Shown one piece after another: positions 8,076-15,463 of a stretch of DNA of 53,462 nucleotides; position 1 is the stretch's first letter; each line of letters starts with the position of its first letter. Origin of the DNA: Chlorobiota bacterium. GTDB taxonomy: Bacteria > Bacteroidota > Bacteroidia > Bacteroidales > JAADJA01. Location of the stretch: the NCBI GenBank assembly GCA_013151015.1, contig JAADJA010000049.1, positions 1-53,462 of the forward strand. Reading direction: 5' to 3'. The notes beneath the pieces are model-generated. The model did not search any database and had not been told where the DNA came from. It saw nothing but the letters and a program-made list of their open reading frames with translations. The translations under genes and the position numbers were made by a program.

Positions 8076-8822
8076 TTACGTACTCATGCCACCACAGACA
8101 CTGATAACCTGTCCCGAGACATAAGAGGAAAGGTCGCTGGCGAGGAAAGTCGCCACATTGGCCACATCGGCAGGGGTTCCGCCGCGCCGCAACGGGATTG
8201 TCTGTGCCCATTCCTTGCGTACCTCCTCTGAAAGTTTAGCTGTCATTTCCGTTTCGATAAACCCCGGGGCAATGGCATTGCAACGGATGTTGCGTGACCC
8301 GAGTTCCTGGGCAATGGATTTCGTGAACCCGATCATCCCTGCCTTGGAAGCGGAATAGTTTGCCTGACCTGCATTGCCGTTAACGCCCACCACCGAGCTC
8401 ATATTGATGATAACACCTGAACGTTGCTTCAACATTCCCCTCTGTACGGCTTTTACCAGATTGAAGGCAGATTTCAAATTAATTGTAAGTACCAGGTCCC
8501 AATCGAGTTCCGACATGCGGAGCATCAAGTTGTCGCGGGTGATACCGGCATTGTTCACCAGGATATCGACCTTGCCGAAATCCTTCATCACTTCATCGAT
8601 AAATTGCTGGCTGCCATCAAAAGAGCTGGCATCTGAGGCATAGCCTTTCCCTTTGCAACCCAAGGCAGCAATTTCTTTCTCAAGGCTCTCGGCATTTTCA
8701 TCATATTTCAAATCGGAGAATGCAACATCGGCACCTTCGGATGCGAATTTCAGGGCAATCTGTCTCCCAATTCCCCTGGAGGCCCCTGTTACCACGGCAG
8801 TTTTTCCTTCTAAAAGTTTCAT
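8076..8822 (-). CDS. fabG: 3-oxoacyl-[ACP] reductase FabG
   Basis: A 248-residue short-chain dehydrogenase of the exact FabG length. The NADP-binding TGASRGIG motif is at residues 12-19, followed by VNNAG, and the catalytic Ser-Tyr-Lys set is visible (NMSSVVG, YSASKAG). The C-terminus ends with the FabG-typical YVSGQVISVCGGMST. It would reduce 3-oxoacyl-ACP with NADPH in cytoplasmic fatty-acid elongation. It stands alone rather than in a fab operon. It is clearly distinct from the SDR inside the aromatic island at 25085-25831, which shares the fold but not the NMSSVVG/ISVCGGM details. Confidence 0.9.
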   Translation of the reverse strand: MKLLEGKTAVVTGASRGIGRQIALKFASEGADVAFSDLKYDENAESLEKEIAALGCKGKGYASDASSFDGSQQFIDEVMKDFGKVDILVNNAGITRDNLMLRMSELDWDLVLTINLKSAFNLVKAVQRGMLKQRSGVIINMSSVVGVNGNAGQANYSASKAGMIGFTKSIAQELGSRNIRCNAIAPGFIETEMTAKLSEEVRKEWAQTIPLRRGGTPADVANVATFLASDLSSYVSGQVISVCGGMST

Positions 8823-8845
8823 ATATTCAGTTTGTTGATTTTTTG

Positions 8846-8853
8846 CAAAGATA
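8846..8853 (-). promoter_or_regulatory. Bacteroidota -7 box upstream of fabG
   Basis: On the minus strand the sequence reads TATCTTTG, matching TAnnTTTG, 23 nt before the fabG ATG. No TTG -33 element is obvious. Confidence 0.5.
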
Positions 8854-9002
8854 AAGGAAATTTATTCTCGTAAGCTGTTCTGGATTTGAGAAAACCTTTT
8901 GGGTTGAAGCAGGTCTTTTTGCGCTGGCAACCCGGAAGGTTGGGGAAAACCGAATATCTTTTTCAACCTGTCAGATCACCAACACACAAGCCAGCTTTGA
9001 CC

Positions 9003-9650
9003 TTACAGGTATAGGTTTTCGTCAGGCAGGGAATAAACCACCTCTTTTTCAGAAACTTTGATATGGATCATGTCCAAAGCGAGGAAATTGGTCAGGATAT
9101 TTCCTGCTTTGTAGGGCGAAATCCGGGCAATTTTCTTAAATTTTGATAAAGAAATTGCTTTATTGTTTTCAAGATATTCCAACAACAGCCTCTCTTTTTC
9201 ACCGTAATTGATATAAGTTCCTTCGGGTCGTTTTTTCCGTTTCCAGGCATTCAACAAAACCCGGTTCACCAAAATATTCTGGTCGTCCACCCGGATGTAT
9301 GCCAGCCATTTATCATCTTCGTTTTTGGCATAATGGGGCTTATCATCACTTACGGGAATCAAAATTTCAAGGACTCTTTTGTTATCAACAGTCCATTCTT
9401 TGCTGGTAAAAGGCACTGGGGGCTCACAATACATATTTGCGGCAGCTTCGGCCATAAAAAATTCCTCTTCGGAACGAACTCCTGCGATATTACCATTGTC
9501 CTTCACCCCAATCAACAGCGTCCCACCATCGGTATTTGCAAAAGCCGAAAAGGTTTTGGCAATCTTCTTGGAATCGGAAATCGCAAACTTAAAATCCAAT
9601 TGCTGATGTTCGCCCTCTGCTATTAACTTTTGGATGTATCCTTTGGCCAC
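9003..9650 (-). CDS. AlbA_2 / Schlafen-like DNA-binding domain protein
   Basis: A protein of about 215 residues. The N-terminal AlbA_2 (AAA_4) domain is recognisable by GEHQQLDFKFAISDSKKIAK, AFANTDGGTLLIGVKDNG and the IAGV loop. A C-terminal winged-helix-like segment (ERLLLEYLENNKAISLSKF onward) follows. Such proteins are presumed ATP- or nucleic-acid-binding transcriptional regulators. There is no ATG at the 5' end. TTG at 9665 coincides with the -7 promoter box, so GTG at 9650 is the more reasonable start and leaves an almost leaderless mRNA. Its target is unknown. Confidence 0.75.
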   Translation of the reverse strand: MAKGYIQKLIAEGEHQQLDFKFAISDSKKIAKTFSAFANTDGGTLLIGVKDNGNIAGVRSEEEFFMAEAAANMYCEPPVPFTSKEWTVDNKRVLEILIPVSDDKPHYAKNEDDKWLAYIRVDDQNILVNRVLLNAWKRKKRPEGTYINYGEKERLLLEYLENNKAISLSKFKKIARISPYKAGNILTNFLALDMIHIKVSEKEVVYSLPDENLYL

Positions 9651-9662
9651 GGTTTTTTTTTG

Positions 9663-9670
9663 CAAAAATA
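9663..9670 (-). promoter_or_regulatory. Bacteroidota -7 box upstream of the AlbA_2 gene
   Basis: The minus-strand TATTTTTG fits TAnnTTTG and lies 12 nt before the GTG start. It overlaps an alternative TTG codon, which argues against using that TTG. Confidence 0.45.
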
Positions 9671-9685
9671 AGAAATATTGCCCAT

Positions 9686-9775
9686 GTTTCCCATGCCTGA
9701 AGGCATGGGAAACTCATAGACAACTCAAACGATTCACAGATAAATGAGTTTCCCCGGCCTTAAGACCGGGGAAAC
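9686..9775. repeat. Two related palindromes (GTTTCCC...GGGAAAC family)
   Basis: GTTTCCCATGCC at 9686-9697 pairs perfectly with GGCATGGGAAAC at 9702-9713 (loop TGAA). GTTTCCCCGG at 9748-9757 pairs perfectly with CCGGGGAAAC at 9766-9775. The facing arms GGGAAACTC and GAGTTTCCC can also pair with each other. A degenerate relative is present at 44860-44905, so this is a dispersed REP-like element rather than a terminator of one gene. Confidence 0.7.
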
Positions 9776-9829
9776 CGGAATGCCAAAAAACACATCATCA
9801 ATTAATCAATTTATTCAACAAACCTATTT

Positions 9830-11194
9830 TTACGCAGGAAAAATATCCAATTCCTTCACACTGTCCCTTATCTGGCTTTCCGTAACGCTGTAATCCTGTA
9901 GCTTTCCTGCAAAATACTGGTCATAGGAGGCCATATCCACCAAACCATGTCCCGAAAGGTTAAACAGAATTGTTTTTTGTTTACCTTCTTCACGGGCTTT
10001 GTTCGCCTCTCTTATTACCTGGGCAATTGCATGGGTGGATTCCGGTGCAGGGATAATCCCTTCGGCCCTGGCAAATTTCACACCTGCTTCAAACGATTCG
10101 ATTTGGTGCACCGCCGTGGCTTCTATCAGTTTATCTTTCAACAACTGGCTCACGATCGGGCCGGCACCATGATAACGCAACCCGCCTGCATGAATAGCCG
10201 GTGGCATAAAATTATGACCAAGGGTAAACATGGGCAAAAGCGGGGTCATTCCCATGGTATCGCCGAAGTCGTAATGGAAAACGCCCCGGGTAAGTTTCGG
10301 ACATGATTCGGGTTCCACGGCCACCAATCTTGTCTTTTTGTCCTGGGTCAAATTCAACCTCAGGAAAGGAAAGGAAATACCTGCAAAATTAGATCCACCA
10401 CCAAAACACCCAATTACCACATCCGGGTAATCATGGGTTTTCGCAAACTGGCGGATAGCTTCTTCCCCAATAATGGTTTGATGGAGCAAGACATGGTTCA
10501 ACACACTGCCCAATGAATATTTTGCGGCTTCGTCTTTTACGGCTGCTTCCACGGCTTCGGAAATCGCTATTCCAAGGCTGCCCGGGGAATCCGGGTCCAT
10601 CTCCAGTACTTTTCTGCCTGCTTCGGTCAGTGTACTTGGCGAAGCCACCACATTTCCGCCCCAGGTGTTCATCATGGATTTCCGATAAGGTTTTTGATTA
10701 TAGCTCACCTTCACCATAAACACCTGTAATTCTATATTGAACAACTGCGTTGCAAAGCTCAAGGCACTTCCCCATTGACCGGCACCTGTTTCGGTCGTTA
10801 TTTTCTTCACCCCTTCTTTGTAATTATAATAGGCTTGCGGAACAGCGGTATTGGGTTTATGCGAACCGGCAGGGCTTACGCTTTCGTTTTTGTAATAAAT
10901 ACGGACCGGTGCATCCAGCAATTTTTCAAAACCCCTGGCCCTGATCAAGGGGCTGGGCCTCCAAATACGGTATATGTCCATCACCTCTTCGGGTATATCG
11001 ATCCATTTTTCCTGTGAAACTTCCTGCTTTATCAACTCCATGGGAAACAAGGGCGCCAGGTCTTCCGGTCCCAATGGCTGCTTTGTGCCGGGATGAAGCG
11101 GTGGCAACATTTTATTGGGCATATCCGCCTGTACGTTATACCATTGGTGCGGCATTTCATTCTCTTCGAGATAAATTTTTCTTGTTTTACTCAT
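9830..11194 (-). CDS. trpB: TrpB2-type tryptophan synthase beta subunit
   Basis: A 454-residue PLP enzyme, longer than TrpB1 (about 400) and matching the TrpB2 class through its N-terminal extension WYNVQADMP...PPLHPGT and [16 protein letters not shown]. The PLP lysine is in AGSHKPNTA, the glycine-rich phosphate loop is [10 protein letters not shown], and the active-site region [12 protein letters not shown] is intact. TrpB2 enzymes condense indole with serine to tryptophan, often without a TrpA partner, and can salvage indole. No other trp gene is adjacent. The upstream Trp-codon leader peptide and terminator strongly support a tryptophan-related role and indicate control by charged tRNA-Trp supply. 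Confidence 0.9.
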   Translation of the reverse strand: MSKTRKIYLEENEMPHQWYNVQADMPNKMLPPLHPGTKQPLGPEDLAPLFPMELIKQEVSQEKWIDIPEEVMDIYRIWRPSPLIRARGFEKLLDAPVRIYYKNESVSPAGSHKPNTAVPQAYYNYKEGVKKITTETGAGQWGSALSFATQLFNIELQVFMVKVSYNQKPYRKSMMNTWGGNVVASPSTLTEAGRKVLEMDPDSPGSLGIAISEAVEAAVKDEAAKYSLGSVLNHVLLHQTIIGEEAIRQFAKTHDYPDVVIGCFGGGSNFAGISFPFLRLNLTQDKKTRLVAVEPESCPKLTRGVFHYDFGDTMGMTPLLPMFTLGHNFMPPAIHAGGLRYHGAGPIVSQLLKDKLIEATAVHQIESFEAGVKFARAEGIIPAPESTHAIAQVIREANKAREEGKQKTILFNLSGHGLVDMASYDQYFAGKLQDYSVTESQIRDSVKELDIFPA

Positions 11195-11302
11195 TGTTTT
11201 AAGATTTAGTGTTTATAAATAATAGTAATTTGCTTCATGGCTTGCCCGTCTGTTTCTTGCGAAGGCAGGTTAATTGCCATTCTTCAAATTTTCGTTTTAT
11301 CC

Positions 11303-11334
11303 AAAAAAAAGACCTGCCGTTACCGACAAGTCTT
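11303..11334 (-). terminator. Intrinsic terminator of the trpB attenuator
   Basis: On the minus strand, AAGACTTGTCG pairs with CGGCAGGTCTT (11 bp including two G-U pairs) around a GTAA tetraloop of the GNRA class, and runs directly into eight T residues. It lies 32 nt after the leader-peptide stop and 108 nt before the trpB ATG, the position expected for a transcription attenuator. Confidence 0.8.
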
Positions 11335-11365
11335 AAATATTTTTTCGCAATATATATCAACAGGG

Positions 11366-11431
11366 CTACGACACGGGATTAGTTTCGTTAAGCCACCACC
11401 AATTGATCAGTATATTGTTCGTATGTTTCAT
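11366..11431 (-). CDS. Trp leader peptide (21 codons with Trp-Trp-Trp)
   Basis: The minus-strand frame starts with ATG after a run of six A residues, reads MKHTNNILIN, then three consecutive TGG (Trp) codons, then LNETNPVS and a TAG stop. A promoter -7 box lies 18 nt upstream, an intrinsic terminator 32 nt downstream, and the next gene is a tryptophan synthase beta subunit. Three adjacent Trp codons in so short a frame, in exactly this context, are very unlikely by chance and match ribosome-mediated attenuation as known from enterobacterial trp leaders. A convincing antiterminator partner was not found by eye, so the alternative structure remains to be shown. Confidence 0.8.
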   Translation of the reverse strand: MKHTNNILINWWWLNETNPVS

Positions 11432-11449
11432 TTTTTAACTTTGAAGCGG

Positions 11450-11457
11450 CAAAGATA
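11450..11457 (-). promoter_or_regulatory. Bacteroidota -7 box of the trp leader transcript
   Basis: The minus-strand TATCTTTG matches TAnnTTTG and lies 18 nt before the leader-peptide ATG. No TTG -33 box is obvious. Confidence 0.55.
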
Positions 11458-11835
11458 AAACAAAATTTATTTGCCCGTAAAAAAAAATAAAGAATCTCAA
11501 ATTTTAAAATTGCTGACTTATCGTAAACAAATTGTCGCAAGCGGGGATATTTGCCACATCGTGAAAAAAACGAATGCAAGAGCGTCCACGCTCGGTTATT
11601 CAATGGGCTGTTAGAAAGCAATTAAGTTCATCCGATGACTCGGAGTCATCGGATGATTTGGTGAAATTATCTTATCGCAAATGTGGACGCTTGCTACATT
11701 TGATGTAATTTTGTTTGGGCAAATTAAGTTAAAGAGTGAGGGTGTGGCTTGTCAATTATATGTGAGTGAAGATTATAGCAATCCATTTCTTACGAAGAAG
11801 CCACACCCTCACTTGCACACTTGATTGAGTTGAGA
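11458..11835. repeat. Intergenic region with nested inverted repeats
   Basis: 378 bp holding three inverted repeats and no gene. AGCGTCCAC at 11581-11589 faces GTGGACGCT at 11683-11691. Nested inside, TCATCCGATGACT at 11628-11640 faces AGTCATCGGATGA at 11644-11656. Separately, AGTGAGGGTGTGGCTT at 11735-11750 faces its exact 16-bp complement at 11798-11813, with a 47-nt loop. The last is just downstream of mnmA and might terminate it. The nested pair has the layout of a small non-autonomous palindromic element, but no target-site duplication was identified. Confidence 0.55.
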
Positions 11836-13029
11836 TCAGTTTATCACCCCGGAGCCCAACAACTCGTCCCCCTTATACCATGCGGCAAACTGCCCGGATG
11901 TAATCCCCCGCTGTGGTTCTTCAAAAACGATGTAAAGTCCTTCCTCCTTTCGGTGCAATGTGGCTTTCTGCAAAGGTTGTCGGTAACGGATACGGACAAG
12001 GCAATCATCGTTTTGCCCGGGTTGCAATTTCAAATCGGGACGGATCCAATGGATTTCACCTTTGGGGACAAAAAGCCCGGGACGGTACAATCCGGGATGC
12101 TTTTTTCCCTGACCCACATAGATCACATTTTCTTGAATATCGGTGGCGATCACAAATAAAGGCTCGGCAGTTCCACCAATATCCAGTCCTTTTCGCTGCC
12201 CGATAGTGAAAAAATGAGCCCCATTGTGCGTGCTTAAAACTTTGCCATCTTGTTTTCTGTATTTCCTATTTGTGCAAAGCATTTTCAGTTTTTCAATTTC
12301 ATCCTTTGCCCCTTTGGCCATTTCAGTTTCATTTGGAACAGCATCCTTGGGGATTTCAATGATTTCCCCTTTTTTGGCTTTCAGCTTTTGTTGGAGAAAT
12401 GTTGGCAAATCCACTTTCCCGACAAAGCAAATCCCCTGGGAATCCTTTTTATCTGCAGATGCCAGATCAAGCTCTTTTGCGATGCGCCTTACTTCCGGCT
12501 TAACTATATCACCAATTGGGAAAAGGGCTTTGTTGATTTGCTCCTGCGACAGCTGGCAAAGGAAATAACTCTGGTCTTTGTTTGGGTCGCTCCCGGCAAG
12601 AAGCCTGTATATTGTTTTTCCATTCTGCTTTATTTCCCCCTTGCGGCAATAATGCCCTGTGGCGAAATAATCGGCACCAATCTCCTCCACCCTTTTGATA
12701 AACACATCAAATTTTATTTCACGGTTGCAAAGCACGTCAGGGTTTGGGGTGCGGCCTTTTTCGTATTCGGAAAACATATAATCCGCGACATTGTCCATAT
12801 AATCATCGCTGGAATCGACAACATGAAGCGGGATATTTAGTTTTTTGGCCACCAGTTTGGCCACGATCAAATCCTCCTCCCAGGAGCAATCTCCCCTAAG
12901 CGTAACGCTGCTGTCCTTCCAATTGATCATGAACAAAGCCTCCACATCATAGCCCTGCTCTTTCAACAGATAGGCAGCCACACTGGAATCGACCCCGCCC
13001 GATAAACCGATGATTACTTTTTTTGACAT
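11836..13029 (-). CDS. mnmA: tRNA-specific 2-thiouridylase MnmA
   Basis: A 397-residue protein with the PP-loop SGGVDSS at residues 9-15, the first catalytic Cys in NPDVLCN and the second in GICFVGK, matching MnmA in order and length. The central [10 protein letters not shown] and [15 protein letters not shown] signatures are also intact. It thiolates U34 of tRNA-Lys, -Glu and -Gln in the cytoplasm using sulfur relayed from a cysteine desulfurase. It is divergently transcribed from the GT39-like gene and shares a palindromic promoter region with it. The segment around residues 215-250 is somewhat longer and more charged than in E. coli. Confidence 0.95.
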   Translation of the reverse strand: MSKKVIIGLSGGVDSSVAAYLLKEQGYDVEALFMINWKDSSVTLRGDCSWEEDLIVAKLVAKKLNIPLHVVDSSDDYMDNVADYMFSEYEKGRTPNPDVLCNREIKFDVFIKRVEEIGADYFATGHYCRKGEIKQNGKTIYRLLAGSDPNKDQSYFLCQLSQEQINKALFPIGDIVKPEVRRIAKELDLASADKKDSQGICFVGKVDLPTFLQQKLKAKKGEIIEIPKDAVPNETEMAKGAKDEIEKLKMLCTNRKYRKQDGKVLSTHNGAHFFTIGQRKGLDIGGTAEPLFVIATDIQENVIYVGQGKKHPGLYRPGLFVPKGEIHWIRPDLKLQPGQNDDCLVRIRYRQPLQKATLHRKEEGLYIVFEEPQRGITSGQFAAWYKGDELLGSGVIN

Positions 13030-13037
13030 ATTTATTC

Positions 13038-13071
13038 TATTTTTGCCAGCCCAATTAAAAAGGCAAAAATA
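13038..13071. promoter_or_regulatory. Palindromic divergent promoter between mnmA and the GT39-like gene
   Basis: TATTTTTGCC at 13038-13047 is the exact inverted copy of GGCAAAAATA at 13062-13071. Each arm contains a TAnnTTTG -7 box: plus strand 13038-13045 for the GT39-like gene and minus strand 13064-13071 for mnmA. The two promoters face each other, so their early transcripts would overlap. Confidence 0.55.
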
Positions 13072-13107
13072 CTCAATAATGATTTACAGCTAAATATAAT
13101 ATCTACC

Positions 13108-14673
13108 TTGAAGCCTTTTAAAAATAATTTCAGGACCAGCAACCCAAAACACCTTCAAATCAGGTATTCCGTTTTGTTAGTGCTGTTGCTGATTATTGTT
13201 TCGTTGTTTTATGGCTATCAGGATATTTTGTTTTTCCCGCCCCAGTCAACCCATGTTTGGCGGCAATGCGATTGCACTTCCATGGCGCTGATGTACGCTG
13301 AACACGGGATGAACTTCTTTAAACCGGAAATGCACAATCTTCATGCAGATGGGCAAACCACGGGATATGCAGTTGGTGAATTCCCCATTATCTATTACTT
13401 TGTGGCCATCCTTTACACGCTATTCGGACATCATGATTTTTTGTTCCGGGCAACTGATCTTCTCGTTTTTTTTACGGGCTTGTTCTTTATGTTCAAATTG
13501 GTTTACCTTGTTTCAAGGGACTATTTCCACGCCATCTTTTTCCCTCTGCTTTTGTTCACCTCTCCCCTGCTCGTTTATTATGCCAACAACTTCCTGCCCG
13601 AGGTCCCCTCGCTTGGGCTTACTTTGACAGCTTGGTTTTTCTTCTTCAAAATGCGGCAGCAATACCGGCCCCGTTATTTATACCTCACCATCTTCTTTTT
13701 TACAATGGCCACGCTTATCAAAGTTTCATCCGGGATAAGCATGGTATTGGTTTTCGGCTTGTTGTTCCTCGAAAGCATAAATTCAACAATTTTCAATAAG
13801 GGGGGAAAAATCTTTAGGCAATCCATGGCAGCTTACCTTGGGCTTCTGGCCGGGTTTATACTGGTTACAGCCTGGTATTTGTTTGCCATAAAATACAACC
13901 AGGACCATTCAACTATTTATTTCAGGACTGGCATTGTTGGGTTTTGGCAAACAAACGCAGAAGAGGCCGAAGCGGTTTCCAGGATATTCTGGAACAACTG
14001 GAAGTTCTTTATTTTCAACGATTCGGTTTATTTCCTGCTCGGGATTTTCCTTCTCGTGGTTTTTTTTATTGGGAAAGACAAATTCCATATCCTGATAAAT
14101 TTATTGACAATAATTGGTATTGCTGGTTTTGTGGCACTGTGGTATGGCCTTTTGTTCCAGCACGATTATTATTTCGCCCCCCTTTTGGTTTTGGCCGCGA
14201 TCCTTTTCGTTTCTTTTTGTGAAACGGGACATATCCGTTTCCCAAAAATATTCCACCACATCATCCTTAAAATTGTGTTCTCGGTCATCCTTATTGTCAA
14301 CGTTATCTATGCTTCGAATAAAATATCAGATAGGTACAACGAATTCCAGGAAAGTGAAAACAGGGTGGAATTGTACGACATACAAGGTTTTCTGGATTCG
14401 TTGCATATTGAAAAGGATGCGAAGGTAATCTGCACACCTGACCCATCGCCCAACCATATGCTGTATCTTCTGAACCGCCAGGGCTGGTCGGACCTGTACG
14501 GGATGAACACCGATAGCCTGAAAATATCGGATCATATCCGCCATGGTGCCAAATACCTTTTTGTTTATGACAGCATCCCGGATGCAAACAGGGCACTTGA
14601 TTCTTTTATCGATGAATTTATCGGCGAAAAGGGAATGTTGCGGGTTTATAAGCTAAAAGATTTGAAAAGGTGA
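13108..14673 (+). CDS. GT39-like membrane glycosyltransferase
   Basis: A 521-residue polytopic protein with about ten hydrophobic segments and a short soluble C-terminus. The first luminal loop holds HVWRQCD...ALMYAEHG, a position where ArnT/PMT-like (GT-C, family 39) enzymes carry an acidic catalytic residue. The later GEFPIIYYFVAILY and LFTSPLLVYYANNFLPEVPSL match the second and third segments of this family. Such enzymes use polyprenyl-phosphate sugars to modify proteins, lipid A or glycans at the periplasmic face. TTG at 13108 is the only plausible start, since the next ATG (MALMYAEHG) falls beyond the first helix. A second relative lies at 45142-47118. Confidence 0.7.
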   Translation: MKPFKNNFRTSNPKHLQIRYSVLLVLLLIIVSLFYGYQDILFFPPQSTHVWRQCDCTSMALMYAEHGMNFFKPEMHNLHADGQTTGYAVGEFPIIYYFVAILYTLFGHHDFLFRATDLLVFFTGLFFMFKLVYLVSRDYFHAIFFPLLLFTSPLLVYYANNFLPEVPSLGLTLTAWFFFFKMRQQYRPRYLYLTIFFFTMATLIKVSSGISMVLVFGLLFLESINSTIFNKGGKIFRQSMAAYLGLLAGFILVTAWYLFAIKYNQDHSTIYFRTGIVGFWQTNAEEAEAVSRIFWNNWKFFIFNDSVYFLLGIFLLVVFFIGKDKFHILINLLTIIGIAGFVALWYGLLFQHDYYFAPLLVLAAILFVSFCETGHIRFPKIFHHIILKIVFSVILIVNVIYASNKISDRYNEFQESENRVELYDIQGFLDSLHIEKDAKVICTPDPSPNHMLYLLNRQGWSDLYGMNTDSLKISDHIRHGAKYLFVYDSIPDANRALDSFIDEFIGEKGMLRVYKLKDLKR

Positions 14674-14714
14674 TTTTGCCATTTGACAAAAAAACCCCCA
14701 ACAATCTTTCCAGA

Positions 14715-15365
14715 CTATTGAAACGACAACGATCCTATCACATTCTCCAATTCATCTTTCTCGTCATCCGTAGTATAGGAGATGATCATGATTAGTGCAA
14801 ACCCGTTGTCAATACGTGAATAATACGCCTGATAAATAGAAACGCCCATATATTCAATTTCTGTGTTCATCACGTAAAAATCCTTACCACCAAGGTTTTT
14901 CAGCGTATATTCTTCATCAATATGTTTGTAGGGCGTTTGTGACTGTTGCATTATTCTCCTCGCATTGAAAAAGTAATCGCTTCCCGTTTTCACCCCGGGC
15001 GCTTTCATCACGTTTTCGCCAATCAGCATATAGGACGGATTATAATCGACCGGGGACCCCAATTCATATTTGAAAACGGTGAGCAAATTGGCTACGTTCA
15101 CTTCCGAAGCATTTAATACGGCTTTCATTGATTTGTCATCCCCAGCAATCATCTCCTTGCCCAAATTCATAAGTTGCTCGTTTTGCTCTTTCGACTGTAC
15201 GATCCATTGTTCGGGGACATCCACTGTAAACCCAAAATAACTATTTGAATACACATTGTTCTCCACATTGCCATAATCAAAACTCTTTGGCATTTTATCC
15301 CCTCCACAAGCTGACAAGAGCAGGATAAGCATTGTAATTCCTGATAAATTTAGTTTTGTTTTCAT
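14715..15365 (-). CDS. Hypothetical lipoprotein
   Basis: A 216-residue protein with a lipoprotein signal peptide ending LLLLSAC (Cys20) and a Gly-Gly-Asp after the cysteine. The mature sequence begins with a strand pair YFGFTVDVPEQWIVQS like that in PsbP/DUF1795-type fold proteins that start with a 'tVdvPe.W' element, and ends with SYTTDDEKDELENVIGSLSF. That resemblance is weak evidence for the same fold. The ATG at 15365 is chosen because it places the signal peptide at the N-terminus; upstream in-frame ATG codons at 15410 and 15389 would bury it. Function unknown. Confidence 0.65.
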   Translation of the reverse strand: MKTKLNLSGITMLILLLSACGGDKMPKSFDYGNVENNVYSNSYFGFTVDVPEQWIVQSKEQNEQLMNLGKEMIAGDDKSMKAVLNASEVNVANLLTVFKYELGSPVDYNPSYMLIGENVMKAPGVKTGSDYFFNARRIMQQSQTPYKHIDEEYTLKNLGGKDFYVMNTEIEYMGVSIYQAYYSRIDNGFALIMIISYTTDDEKDELENVIGSLSFQ

Positions 15366-15463
15366 AATTTTATATTTGTTTATTGCCATTTTCAAAGAAT
15401 TGAACAGCAAAACCCGTTCGTGTCATATCCCATATTTTGAAGCGTTCTGTCATGGACATTCTG

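Noticed and set aside
8076-8822. FabG as part of the aromatic island
   Set aside because: It is 10 kb away on the other strand among house-keeping genes, and its motifs match biosynthetic FabG.
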